Source: Membranipora membranacea
Taxonomy: Eukaryota > Bryozoa > Gymnolaemata > Cheilostomatida > Membraniporidae
Direction of reading: 5' to 3'
Length of the DNA stretch: 60,000 nt
Assembly: GCA_914767715.1 (NCBI GenBank)
Contig: OU612072.1
Coordinates: forward strand, 5,272,001-5,332,000
This document shows positions 10,001-19,895 of the stretch, piece by piece. The notes beneath the pieces are model-generated. The model was not told the DNA's origin. It saw only the letters and a list, made by a program, of their open reading frames with translations, and searched no databases. A program made the position numbers and the translations under genes. Within the stretch, counting starts at the first letter, position 1. Each line of letters begins with the position of its first letter.

Positions 10001-12562
10001 CCTGTTTGTATCGCTTTTGAATCTCAGTTTAAAGCTGTATAGTAGAGTGTTGAAAGTTGTTAGCACGCCCTATTGTTTAGCGTATACATATATGGAGTAC
10101 GACAATATGCCATACCCATTATTCAGACCATCTCCTCTATACTGTCTGAATTATAAAAAATTAACAAGAACACCTAATGTTTATTCTTCAGATCAGTTCG
10201 TGAGCAAGAATACACCAAACGCATACGATTATCAAACAATTCCAAACCTGGATCTGACTAACAAGAACTATGTGCAGTTCTCTGTGAAAGCTTGCAATGA
10301 TGCCCATATTACTCTTCAGCCTACAATAACTGGTCTCACAAGGTAAGTATCCAATCATAAGCAGTGGGATGATAATCAATAAGCGCTGAGCCATTTAGTG
10401 TGTAGTGGCAGACGCGTTAAGTTGTTATTGTTAACAGTAGCAGACAACCCTGTCACCACTTAATACGAATCAAGATGCAATTCACTATCACCAGTAAGCA
10501 ACATACTCATTAATAAAATTTCAAGGCATAATCTCTGGCTCGGTACCACAGGGCAGCCAGCAGCCCCTCAACCTCATTGCCTAAATAAACTGAATTAAAT
10601 TGAGAAGCTATGTTTTGTTTATAATCTCAAAGAAAATGCTTAATGTGTATTAAGATTGACACTAACAAAAGATAACTGCTTCAATTCTAGAAACCAATTC
10701 TTTTATATATCATTTTTTTCATCAATGATATATTTATTTTGAGAGTATGGGTATTCCTGTTTCTGAGAAAAAATGGTGGAAGAAAGTTTGCTAATTTAGT
10801 ATTTATAACATGCAAATTTAGAAGGAGTACATCATTACGCATCAAATTTCAAAATATAACTTTTGTGGTTGTCTGTTACTTTATGTGCAGCCGTATGTCT
10901 TGACTGATGGCATGTATGCCAGTATCAAGCTCAGTTTTTAAAGTGTCATTCATGGAATCTGTTGAGACCTACGAATCAAATAAAATTGCAACAACTTAAC
11001 CACAGCTGTCACTACATAGTGAGTGTGTTCAGAATTTTATGATTGAACCCTAACAGAGTTTGCTTCGTTTTAGAAACGCATATGAAATTGTCCTTGGATT
11101 CTTAACTGAAGGCATGTCCTTCATCAACAAGCATCAATTACCACAGTGTAATCAGTTGAGACTTACGAATACAATAAGATAGTAAAAACTAAACCACAGC
11201 TGCCGTTACATAACGTTTTTAGCTCAGAGTTTTATAATTAACCTGTGAGGGCGCTATATAAGCCAAACTAGCACTTTATCAGCAGTTTAGATTTCCATAA
11301 ATTGACCATAAAAATGATTTTATAATTATTAGGATGGAGGGAGTTCCATAGTACAAAAAAATACAGCGATGAGTGTTTGCCTTTGGTGCAAAAATGTTAC
11401 TATTAATGCTGTGTTTGAATTTCTTTTTTTTCAGAAACGCGTATGAAATTGTCCTTGGAGGCTGGAGCAACACACAATCTGTGATCAGGGAGAGTTTCCA
11501 GGGAACAAACAGAGCTACAAAACGTCAAAATGGTGTCGTCAGCTGCTCAGAAGAACGGTTAGCATTAATTCAATTAACTTTTTCTGCGCACGACACCAAG
11601 CAGTGAATGGGGGCTTGCTTATCAGGGCTATCAAGTAGCCAGTGCTTAAGATGATAAGACTATACTGTGACTATAAAAAGGTCATTTGCCTGTCAAATTA
11701 TTTTGTGGTTCAAAAGTCATAGATGTGAATGTACAGGATATAATTTTTTTTTCTGTAGCCTGTTTTGGATCTCTTGGTCTGGTGGTAAGATACGAGTAGA
11801 AACCGGTGCATACCCTAATAGTGGTAGTGTATTGTTAGAGTACCGAGACTCCACCCCTCAGCAGATCAAGAGTGTTGCGGTTTCTACCGGTTGGGGCGCC
11901 TCTGGGAGCTGGAAAGTCTACAACCAGGACAGTAAGGTTTATCCCATTATAGATCATCCCGATGACAATCCCAATTCCCAAACCTTTAGAGCAATTTCAA
12001 GGATTTCCAAAAGTTGCAGTCACAGAAGAGAGAAATCAGTTTTTAAAAAACTTTCCGATGTCCTCAACATCGGTTCTCAATGTTGAGAACTGATAAAAAC
12101 ACAACACTGAGGCTACTTGTTGTGTGTAACTGACCACCATGAAAATTAGATCCAAAATCATTCATTTGCCTGCATTTTTGGTCCCTCCTGTGCATACTGG
12201 AACGCCACCAACCTTGGAAGAGGGCAAACTTGAGCTGCTCCTATCAATTTAATTATCTCATCCAATCGCTTGACAGTGTTGTCCTACACTACCTAATTGA
12301 CAATAATTTACACTTCAACGCATACAACATTATTTATCTTGCAGACGCCCTCTATCAGCATTTCTGGATCGGAGGTAAGAAACAGTCAGGCATATGGAGG
12401 TGGGACGGTGTTAGTCAGGCAAACATAGCAGTGAGTGACTGGCATTCAGGCGAACCTAACGATGCTGGAGGAAATGAAGACTGTATAGAAGTGATCGGAG
12501 GAGATTGGAATGATGTGCCATGTGCAGACCCTCGCCGCTTTATATGTGAAAAGAGAGCTTAA
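3376..12562 (+). CDS. Secreted C-type lectin interrupted by four FAMeT-type modules
   Basis: Predicted secreted lectin of 751 residues in 15 coding exons: 3376-3427, 3875-4072, 4294-4444, 4823-4945, 5494-5666, 5911-6061, 6835-6957, 7808-7980, 8280-8430, 8852-8974, 9724-9896, 10192-10342, 11435-11557, 11759-11931 and 12345-12562. The sum is 2,256 bases, exactly 752 codons with the stop, and all introns are GT-AG. Order: signal peptide (about residues 1-18), N-terminal half of a C-type lectin domain (to about 83), four modules of 149 residues matching the Farnesoic acid O-methyltransferase-like domain (Pfam Methyltransf_FA; despite the name, a binding-type domain found in secreted invertebrate proteins), then the C-terminal half of the lectin domain. 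EPN and WND motifs predict calcium-dependent, mannose-type sugar binding. A role in recognition or immunity is inferred. Whether one transcript carries all exons is not proven. Confidence 0.8.
4294..5666 (+). CDS. FAMeT module 1 (three exons)
   Basis: Exons 4294-4444 (151 bp), 4823-4945 (123 bp) and 5494-5666 (173 bp) form a 447-bp, 149-residue unit in phase 1 to 1. Hallmarks of the Methyltransf_FA family are [12 protein letters not shown] in the first exon, [18 protein letters not shown] in the second, and [16 protein letters not shown] plus [11 protein letters not shown] in the third. It is the most diverged of the four copies, for example [16 protein letters not shown] where the others have SGGKIRV or close variants. 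No S-adenosylmethionine-binding motif is seen, so methyltransferase activity is not implied. Confidence 0.8.
5070..5205 (+). repeat. SINE-like copy in module 1, second intron
   Basis: A block beginning TTTGGGATGATGAGG, with TAGCGCACTTGCTATT and GTTCCAGTC, resembles the tRNA-derived SINE at 33619. It occupies the same place (between second and third exons) as the blocks in modules 2 and 3, so it was probably inserted before the modules duplicated. The box B region is degraded. Confidence 0.55.
5911..7980 (+). CDS. FAMeT module 2 (three exons)
   Basis: Exons 5911-6061, 6835-6957 and 7808-7980 have exactly the same lengths and phases (151/123/173 bp) as module 1. The [31 protein letters not shown] and [10 protein letters not shown] signatures are all present. 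One coding difference from its sisters is an R in NYVRFSVKA, where the other copies have Q. The second exon ends at a weak gttaga donor, as in all copies. Confidence 0.8.
7081..7212 (+). repeat. SINE-like copy in module 2, second intron
   Basis: This block is equivalent to the one in module 1: GGGATGATGAGGTGCCGC, then CTTGCTATTTGCTGCCAGG, a degraded box B (CAAAGTCCCGC) and the tail GATTGCTCCAGCCC. It has orthologous placement within the repeated module. Confidence 0.55.
8280..9896 (+). CDS. FAMeT module 3 (three exons)
   Basis: Exons 8280-8430, 8852-8974 and 9724-9896 repeat the 151/123/173 pattern. Third exons of modules 2 and 3 are almost identical in DNA, including the residues [20 protein letters not shown], and so are the introns on both sides. 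This points to recent duplication or gene conversion. The module lies in frame with its neighbours (phase 1 boundaries). Confidence 0.8.
9093..9180 (+). repeat. Truncated SINE-like copy in module 3, second intron
   Basis: The 5' half of the same SINE is recognisable (GGGACGATGAAGTGGCG, then CTATTTGCTGCCAGG). The 3' half is missing. In module 4 the corresponding intron (11558-11758) has lost the element apart from flanking words. Confidence 0.5.
10192..11931 (+). CDS. FAMeT module 4 (three exons)
   Basis: Exons 10192-10342, 11435-11557 and 11759-11931 again measure 151/123/173 bp. The first intron is about 670 bp longer than in module 3 because it contains a duplicated intron segment and a truncated second-exon relic at 11074. 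The second exon carries [13 protein letters not shown] instead of [13 protein letters not shown], and the third ends in KVYNQD before the phase 1 junction with the CTLD C-terminal exon. Confidence 0.8.
11074..11097 (+). pseudogene. Truncated relic of a FAMeT second exon
   Basis: After a normal tttag acceptor the first 24 bases match the start of the module's second exon (NAYEIVLG). The match then breaks off and runs directly into intron sequence that also occurs near 8520 in module 3. The remaining 99 bases of the exon and its donor are missing. It reads as a breakpoint of unequal exchange that destroyed a further module. It could not be spliced as a normal exon. Confidence 0.75.
12345..12562 (+). 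CDS. Last exon: C-terminal half of the CTLD
   Basis: The exon starts in phase 1 after a tcttgcag acceptor and ends with TAA at 12560-12562. It encodes beta-2 ([17 protein letters not shown]), the long loop with the EPN sugar and calcium motif ([13 protein letters not shown]), WND (GDWNDVPC) and the closing FICEK strand. It contains CTLD cysteines C3, C4 and C2, whose partners on the N side include KASC in exon 2. By itself this exon is only about 72 residues, too short to fold as a lectin without exon 2. Confidence 0.85.
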
Positions 12563-12661
12563 TTGACTGTCATGGAAAGCTTGATTACTTGTGCTATAAC
12601 ATTTTGATAAACTCAAAAGTTTGATAACATTTGTTTCTCGATTTCCATTGAAAAAAATAGT

Positions 12662-12667
12662 AATAAA
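12662..12667 (+). promoter_or_regulatory. Polyadenylation signal of the lectin gene
   Basis: AATAAA lies 100 bases after the stop codon in an AT-rich 3' region, a normal distance for a short 3' UTR. The cleavage site is not determined. Confidence 0.5.
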
Positions 12668-14185
12668 TACTAATATTACCGAAAAGTGTTATTTGGTTGA
12701 ATTATTAGTGCAGCAAAACACAGGAAAACAACTCTCCCAGCTTTTATGGATCAGTCTCTAATAATACTCAAATAGTATTGGAGGTTCGTAACAAAACTCT
12801 AGGTCTACGTTTGTTAGTTTTATGCTTTCTTACCGCTGGTACTACAGCCTACTGCCTGACTTTGATATGATGAGAAATTAACTGTGCGGGACAATTGAGG
12901 CAATGCAGCCCTGAGAAAGGCCTTGTTTTTATTATTTAGGTTAGAATTTTGTTTATTTATCATTTGGTTATGTAAAGGGTTATTGAATCCAGGTGTTTCT
13001 TTGATCAGTAATATCCTGGGCGAAACTATATTTATTTGTTTGAACCATGAAGTTTTTCCCGGTCTGAGAATGTGCCTAGCAGAAACGCAGTCTTGGCAGA
13101 TACCTGTAGAGCATGATTCTTAAGGAAAAAAACAAGACAAATCTAACAGCAAAGAAGTATGATTGGTGGAAGCAATATCATTCAGGGTCCCTCAGAAACT
13201 AGAATGCCTGTGATCCTGAAAAGGAAACCCAAACGGTGTGTGATAATGCAAATGTATTGTATGGATGTCTCGTTCCACTATATATCTTTTTAAATATTTC
13301 TATTCCACCATAATTGAACATACAAGCTACAGCTATTAATCTCACTGCATCAACAAAATCACTGATAATAATAGAGGTTATTTGTCTGGACAGCACTATC
13401 TTTGAGGACACATCATATTTGTCGTCAAAAATAGTGATGCTTCGGAAAGTGTCAGACTTTTGAATAGTATACTCTTTACTAAATAACTAAATAGATTGTG
13501 TGTCTTTTAATATATTTATTTATTATTTTTGGTGCAATATTTTATAAGTTTTTACCCAGAGCACATTACACAAACATTTTATTTCTCAGTGAATGAGATG
13601 AATACAATGACATACATACATACATACATGCATTATGGCCACATCACCTCTCATTCAAGAGAACGGGCCATTCTGAAAAGTATAACCTAAAAAACTCTCT
13701 TAAATATGATTATTTCTAATGATTAAACTTGTGGCTTTTTGCCAAAAATCATCATAATGCCAAAATTAGCTTTGTAAACTAAGCTCTGAGGCTTCCAATT
13801 TTTTAATGTCCCAAGGTTGGAGTTGTATGTCCAGATTAAATAGGCTGATCGTTTGTTTTGATTTTGTCAAGTAAATTGTGATATGCAATATCAGCCAATG
13901 AAGTGACTCAACTGATCAAACCAACCAATGAAAGCCCTAATTGTCTGAGTGGTGAACCCGCTTTAATCGTTTCTTCATAAATGAAAGGAAATATTTTTTT
14001 CATGAGGGACATTAAAATGGGATGTGATCAGCCTATGACTGCTTGAGATTCTGACAGTCCGACCAAGAGCATGTCCAATATTTACTAACATCATACTTCC
14101 ACATTCTCTGCCTCAACTGCTATGAAGAAATTAGAATATAACTAGGTCACACTGGCAAAATAAATCTATCTACAGGGAGTCATGG
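12668..14185. other. Intergenic DNA, nothing recognised
   Basis: Short frames only, none with a recognisable product. A CATA microsatellite of about five units lies near 13613-13630. Otherwise I see nothing that can be annotated. Confidence 0.5.
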
Positions 14186-14192
14186 GCCTGGT

Positions 14193-14271
14193 GTAGTTGG
14201 TGCAAGTCCAGCGGTCTGCGGTCAAGGCGTTCGACCACTGGGGCACTCGACCACTGGACTTGAACCAACTA
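14193..14271. repeat. Near-perfect inverted repeat with tRNA-like words
   Basis: Arms 14193-14211 and 14253-14271 match at 18 of 19 positions as reverse complements (GTAGTTGGTGCAAGTCCAG against CTGGACTTGAACCAACTAC). The 41-base loop contains a short direct repeat, TCGACCACTGG, twice. Words such as CAGCGGTCTG and GTCAAGGCGTTCGA recall tRNA/SINE A-box DNA, but no complete tRNA can be folded by eye. Confidence 0.5.
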
Positions 14272-15044
14272 CGCAAAGGCTGTGCAGGGATAAGAGTGCC
14301 ATTATTAATTAATCTATAATTACTATGAATGGCCGGATTCACTGCCTCATTTGGCTTGCTTGCATGTAGACTGGCTGAGTTTGGTGCTAACCTTACCCAA
14401 AAGCATTGAATCGATGAACAATCTGTTGTACATTAAGGTGCATATGATAGAGTAGCCTTGCCCTTAGTCCAAGGGTTCTCATTCATAAATAGTATAATGT
14501 ATTTTATACTGGCCTTTGTTGTAAGGCTATGTGTTTCATCCCATCGATAGCCATTAGTTTCATTCTCAAACAGTATGCTTTGTCAGCACTGTTGTGGTTG
14601 TCATAGCAGAAAATTCTGGAGATATTCTACCCAGCGGGCAAATAGTTGTCTAAACTGAGTTGGAAAGAGGTTACCGGAAGAGGCTGAACACTGTTGCCAA
14701 TAGTATGCCATATGGACCAGTGGAAGAGGTTGCCAAAAAGGGATTTTTAGCAACCTCTTCAAGAAGTTTAATAGAGGTTTTATATCCTTCTCAGGGAAGG
14801 ATATATCAGGGATATTATTAACTGTCTCTATCCAATATTATCCGATATTAAGATTATATCGTTAAATTATTTGTTATATTTATTTATTTTATAAAATTAC
14901 CTAGAAGGCCTGTGGGAGAGGGAGTAAGAGGTACTAGCTGAGTGCCCAGCGGGCACATTGTATGCGGCAACATGTTTCCAATGTCGCAATTGGATTGTTT
15001 CTGTGTTGCATGGTACACGTTTAACATTCAATATCTTGTAGATG

Positions 15045-15553
15045 CATAAATGGTGCATACAACGCCACACAGTTTTTTCCAATATGGTAACTGCGCAGTA
15101 ACTACAGCTACTTTACTCGAGAGTAATTTGCAAGAATACTGGCATCATATGTGATAAAATGCTTTGCCATTTGTTTGCTAACACTCTGTGTGGCTCCAAA
15201 TTGTGTGCAATTCTATTTTGCACTGTTTTATTCCATTTTCTTAAAATCAAATCTGGTCTCTAGACCGCATGGGAATGATGCGTTTATGACCACGTAGAGG
15301 CATAAATGGTGCATACAAAGCAACACAGTTTTTTGCAATATGGTAACTGCGCAGTAACTACAGCTACTTTACTAGAGAGTAATTTGCAAGAATACTGGCA
15401 TCATATGGGAAAAAAATGCTTTGCAATTTGTTTGCTAACACTCTGTGTGGCTCCAAATTGTGTGCAATTCTATTTTGCACTGTTGTAATCCATTTTCTTA
15501 AAATCAAATCTAGTCTCTAAACTGCATGGGAACGATGCGTTCATGACTGCGTA
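15045..15553. repeat. 256-bp tandem duplication
   Basis: The segment starting CATAAATGGTGCATACAA at 15045 is repeated from 15301 with only scattered substitutions. Both copies include ACTGCGCAGTAACTACAGC, GCAAGAATACTGGCATCAT and CTCTGTGTGGCTCC. No coding potential is shared by the two copies. It is a young local duplication of unknown origin. Confidence 0.75.
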
Positions 15554-16629
15554 GCTGTTGAATTTGTATACATTACTTGTATTTATCTCCCCTGGTAAGC
15601 TGCTAACGTTTGGTAAGCCCTTGTGACAACACAACAGTGCAATAGAATTATTTAAATAAACCATTATTCAATAACTTTGAAACATTAATACATGTCAGTA
15701 TTTTGAAATTGGTTAATAAATAGCCAGGGTTTAGATTACCTGCTTCAAGCACCACTTAATGTTCTTTGCGAATAAAGTTGAACCAGATTGTATTCGTGAT
15801 AAGATTCAAGAGTTACACTGCGAATGACTCAGGGACTTACCCTACACTAGTGGAAGTCCAATGGTCTAATGGGCCTACTACTCAACATCCACAGTGGACT
15901 GAATCACTATGAGTAAAACACCCTCTTAAATGTTAATTGATAGTAAATCTAATAAATTGTAATTAAAATGAAATATATACTGAGGTATGATATATTGTGT
16001 ATAAATTTGCTGTCAAGAAAACGCATGGTTACTATATATACAAGCCTCTAGTTAGATGTGTAGCAGAGGCAGTTTATATATCGTAACAATATCTACTAAA
16101 ATGCACCATTCCAACATATAATAGCGTGACAGATTGCCACATTAGGCAGACGTAGTTCAGCCTCTAAGGTAAACATCTTTTCAACATAGTTTAGATACAG
16201 TTGTGCCGGCTGGGTGGGGTCTGTAGTGTGCTTCTGCCTTGCTAAGAGCATTTAGCATTTGGTATTTAGATACCTAGCAAGAATAATTGATTAATATTTT
16301 AACAAATGTATCACTTCCTGACCACCACTTGTTGTGTTGCGTATTAAGTGGTGCCAGAAGCAATTGATTCAATCAATGGCCACGTCTTATTTGCCTATTT
16401 CACATTTCTTGGATGTGATACTGGTTCACAGGAATTATTTGAGGATGCTCATGTCTTATTTGATTACTTGGTGTCTGGATGTAAAGCATTCTCAAAAACA
16501 AGCACTTCGCTAGGGGAGACAAATGCTACATTGGTCTGCAAATTACATCGACCTCACCATGACAACCATTTTTACACTCAGCCTAGACCTCTAGGATTGG
16601 TACTGCAGTAAATTTGTACCATCGAAACC

Positions 16630-18119
16630 CAGGGCTCTCAACCTGGGAGGATTCGAAACCTGAGTTTTGATATTAGCATGTCATATAGTGGTATTTTAAA
16701 GGTGTAAAACACCCTGAGCATAAACAGCTGAGGGTACGCCTGAGATGGCACAGAAATATTGTCGGGTGAAACCCCTGATATTTGAAGATTATGTCCAAAG
16801 AATAGCTGGCAAAGCAAGTCAAAGGATGTATGTTGTTAAAAAAATGTTGCATCTAAGTTCAAAGCCATTAGCTTTCATGATGTTCAAAGGTTTTGTAGTT
16901 TCCCTCTTGATATACTGTCTGCCTGTTTTGCACATGAGCATATGTACCATAGACAAGAAATTACTAAGGAAAGTTTTTAATGTTGCCAAGAATTTGAGGC
17001 TTGACGTAGGCGACCTCGATATTATTGTGCTGTTTTGCTGATGAGCATCACATCAAACACAATTTTTTTAGAGCGATGCCCTCAAATGCAAGTTCCATAC
17101 TCTAGCAACAAGCTCCTTTATTGACAAAGTATATGCATCCTTTTCTCGCAACATTTCATGTTTGTGATAGCAAGTAAATCAATAAAAACCTAGAGCATTT
17201 CTTGTAAACATAAAATCGTAAACAATTTTAGATTTGATCCAGATGAACCAATTCATATGGACTAACCAAGGCCGTCGCCACAGGCGAAAATGTATCCCCA
17301 TGATGTTAAAATATGATGGTTGTAGAAATATTCATTTAAAGGCTGACGAGTCGAGGCGCCATGGTAGAAAGCCATAATCAATGTAATTTGATGCTATTGA
17401 AATCATTGCCTGGATTTATCCGGTTCACCTGCAAAATCACTTTTTTAACATGTCTAAACTTCTATTTAGACATAAAAATCTATTTCGCAAATCACCGGGA
17501 TTGGCAGTTCAATAAGAGCATAGCTTATCACAAATGAAATAAAATACCTACAACAAATACCACACATTATTCTCATGCAAAAGTTTGATGTTATCTTTAT
17601 TATTCATCTCAGTGGGGGTCTGGGTGTAATGTGTCGATATTCTATAACGCTTAGAAACCATTGTTTTTAAACAATTTTATTAAGTGTTTCATAAATAGAA
17701 TTTATTATTATTAGTGTATTCAAATTAGAGACTAGATTCATTCAATCATGTCAAGTTCGTTACAAGCTAAATTTAAAAAGCATTCTCAAATGCTAATTGG
17801 AATTTAGCCATATCGATTTCAAATAAATGACTTGAATAGGCAGCGCAGTGAGAGTATTTATAAACTTTGGTATTATTAGTTTAGGCAGTGCAGTATTATT
17901 TACATAGCTTATCACAACTAGAATCTAATACCTGATCATTCATTAATAATATGGCATAAATTATTGTAAGGCAACATTTAGCATTGTTTATATATTATTC
18001 ATCTCTGCCAACGAGCAAAATCTGAGTTTTTAGCTTACATTCTCAAATCCCCTGAGTAGCCTGAGTTGAACCCAAAAATCTGAGTAACTCGGGCTAAACC
18101 TGAGTGGTTGAGAGCCCTG
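16630..18119. mobile_element. Non-autonomous hAT-like DNA transposon, 1,490 bp
   Basis: The two ends are perfect 14-bp inverted repeats, CAGGGCTCTCAACC, which fit the hAT-family terminal consensus. Subterminal CCTGAG / CTCAGG words also mirror each other. The element is flanked by an 8-bp duplication, TCGAAACC before and TCGAAAAC after (7 of 8 match), the length expected of hAT insertions. No transposase frame is present. A retroelement-like fragment lies inside the left half. Confidence 0.75.
16745..17041 (+). pseudogene. LINE reverse-transcriptase C-terminal fragment
   Basis: A 98-codon open frame has a LINE-type C-terminal (thumb) pattern: a KASQRMYVVKKM segment, then KGFVVSLLIYCLPVLHMS and LLRKVFNVAKNL. 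This follows the arrangement seen after the polymerase core of non-LTR retrotransposons. No catalytic motif is included and both ends are unsupported, so it is a fragment nested in the hAT-like element. The assignment is by pattern only. Confidence 0.45.
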
Positions 18120-18539
18120 TCGAAAACAATGGGGAGTAAACTGTTCTCATGCTGGAGCCATACTAATAGATGGTAAATACATTAATATTTGAGTGTTGGC
18201 TATGTGTTGTCAGTCCAGAAAGGTTATTTCTGCAACCGCCAATGGCAAGAAAATAGAGTATAAAAGCAGAAACATCTACAACCAATTATATCTGTTGCTG
18301 GGAAATTGGGATATCTGGCTCCCTCTGGCATACCTATCAAAGACAGGTGATGTCAGAGGATATTGGCCAACAATAAAGCTGCCCATTGGCAACCTCTACA
18401 AAAGGTTGCTGGCTAAATTTTGCCGGCTGGGTACATTCTATGTGTCAATATACCGTTGTCAAATTGGCATCAGTTTGGCGTCCAACTTTATGTTGATATC
18501 TAGTCTAGAGCCTACAAAAATTTATGCAGTTCTAAATGA

Positions 18540-19262
18540 GCAATAAAAACCGTCGTTGGCGGCATTGTTGTTACATACAATACAGCATTGTTGTTAAATA
18601 CAATACAGAATTGTTATACAGCCAATATCGTTGAAAATCCTTTGTTGGATCAGACTAAGTGCCTAAACTATATCTAGCATGCAACATGGGCTGCACCAAC
18701 AAACCCTCTACTATGACTTTCTCATAAAACTGGCTATTGGCCACATAGAATCATAATATCTTTGCACCAAAATGGGCTGCACTTACAAACCCCCTTCTAT
18801 GATTTTTTCATAAAACTTGCTACTGCCCATACAGAACTAGAAATTTTCTGTAATTTTTGTATTTTATACTCATATTTTTTGCGACAAGCTATAGCAGTAC
18901 TGCCTTGTGCAATAGGTTGGCCAATGTATTCATTGACACATCAAAAAATTTATCCTGGTCTTACTAAGCTCTAAAATCCATCGCTGGCGATTGGTGTTGT
19001 GAAATGTGTGGCAGGTGTTGTACGGGACATGTCTTACAGCACTCAAGACCTTTAAAGCATTGTTATTTGTGCTGTAGGGGCCGCATGACTGCCGCAGGAC
19101 ATGCCCCTTACAGCATATGCCACAACATCTCAGCACACCCGAGTGTTGGATTGGACTAAGTTTGTAAAGTCACATGCAACATAGGCTGCACCAACAAACG
19201 CGTTACCATGATTCTTTCATAAAACTAGCTACTGCCCATTACAGAACTGGAATTTTTCTGTA
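18540..19262. repeat. Diverged repeats containing a GGCTGCAC block
   Basis: Blocks at about 18677, 18767 and 19171 share GGGCTGCAC..ACAAAC, TATGA.TTT.TCATAAAAC and ACTGCCCAT.ACAGAAC. The first and third also share upstream words (GTTGGAT..GACTAAGT), about 500 bases apart. This is probably an old tandem repeat or transposon remains, with no coding content. Confidence 0.45.
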
Positions 19263-19895
19263 ATACACCTTGATATTGGCTGTTTGGCGGGCTAGGAGGT
19301 ATAGTTTGTGAAAGCCAATACATAGCGACTCCAATGACACATGGTGTGACACTTGAAAATGTGGTGGTAGATAACAGTCCAAGAAATTTGGGATCCTATC
19401 TGAAAATCTTGCAAATATTTTGACACGGTTCATCAATTAGGGAAATTTCCATCCATCCTATCGACAGTCCACTCACTCAAAATTCTTAATTTAACAAGAT
19501 GTTTGCATTCCTAAAGGTCAGCCTTCACACTAGAAGAGTGTAGTGATGTGTTGTGCTACCAGTTTTAGCCTCTCTCTCTCTCCCTCTGAAGTAGTATTGT
19601 GCTACCAGCACTACTTCCTTGCAAGCATAAGAATCTATGATCATGCAGATTTTAGCTGCCAGTGATCCGATGTAACCCAAATACATCAAGTACAATTCAT
19701 ACAACTGGTTATATCCTCACACACCTGGAATCTTCTTTGAGGAGTACAAAAAAATCAAATCAACTAATTTGTTAATGTGATTTATTGTTCGATCGACTTT
19801 ATACGGTTGCTGAGAGAGAAATGGATCACTATATGATGTACGAATTTGATATATGTAGGCCTATGTATGTAAAATTGTGTCGCTTATCTTGCAGC

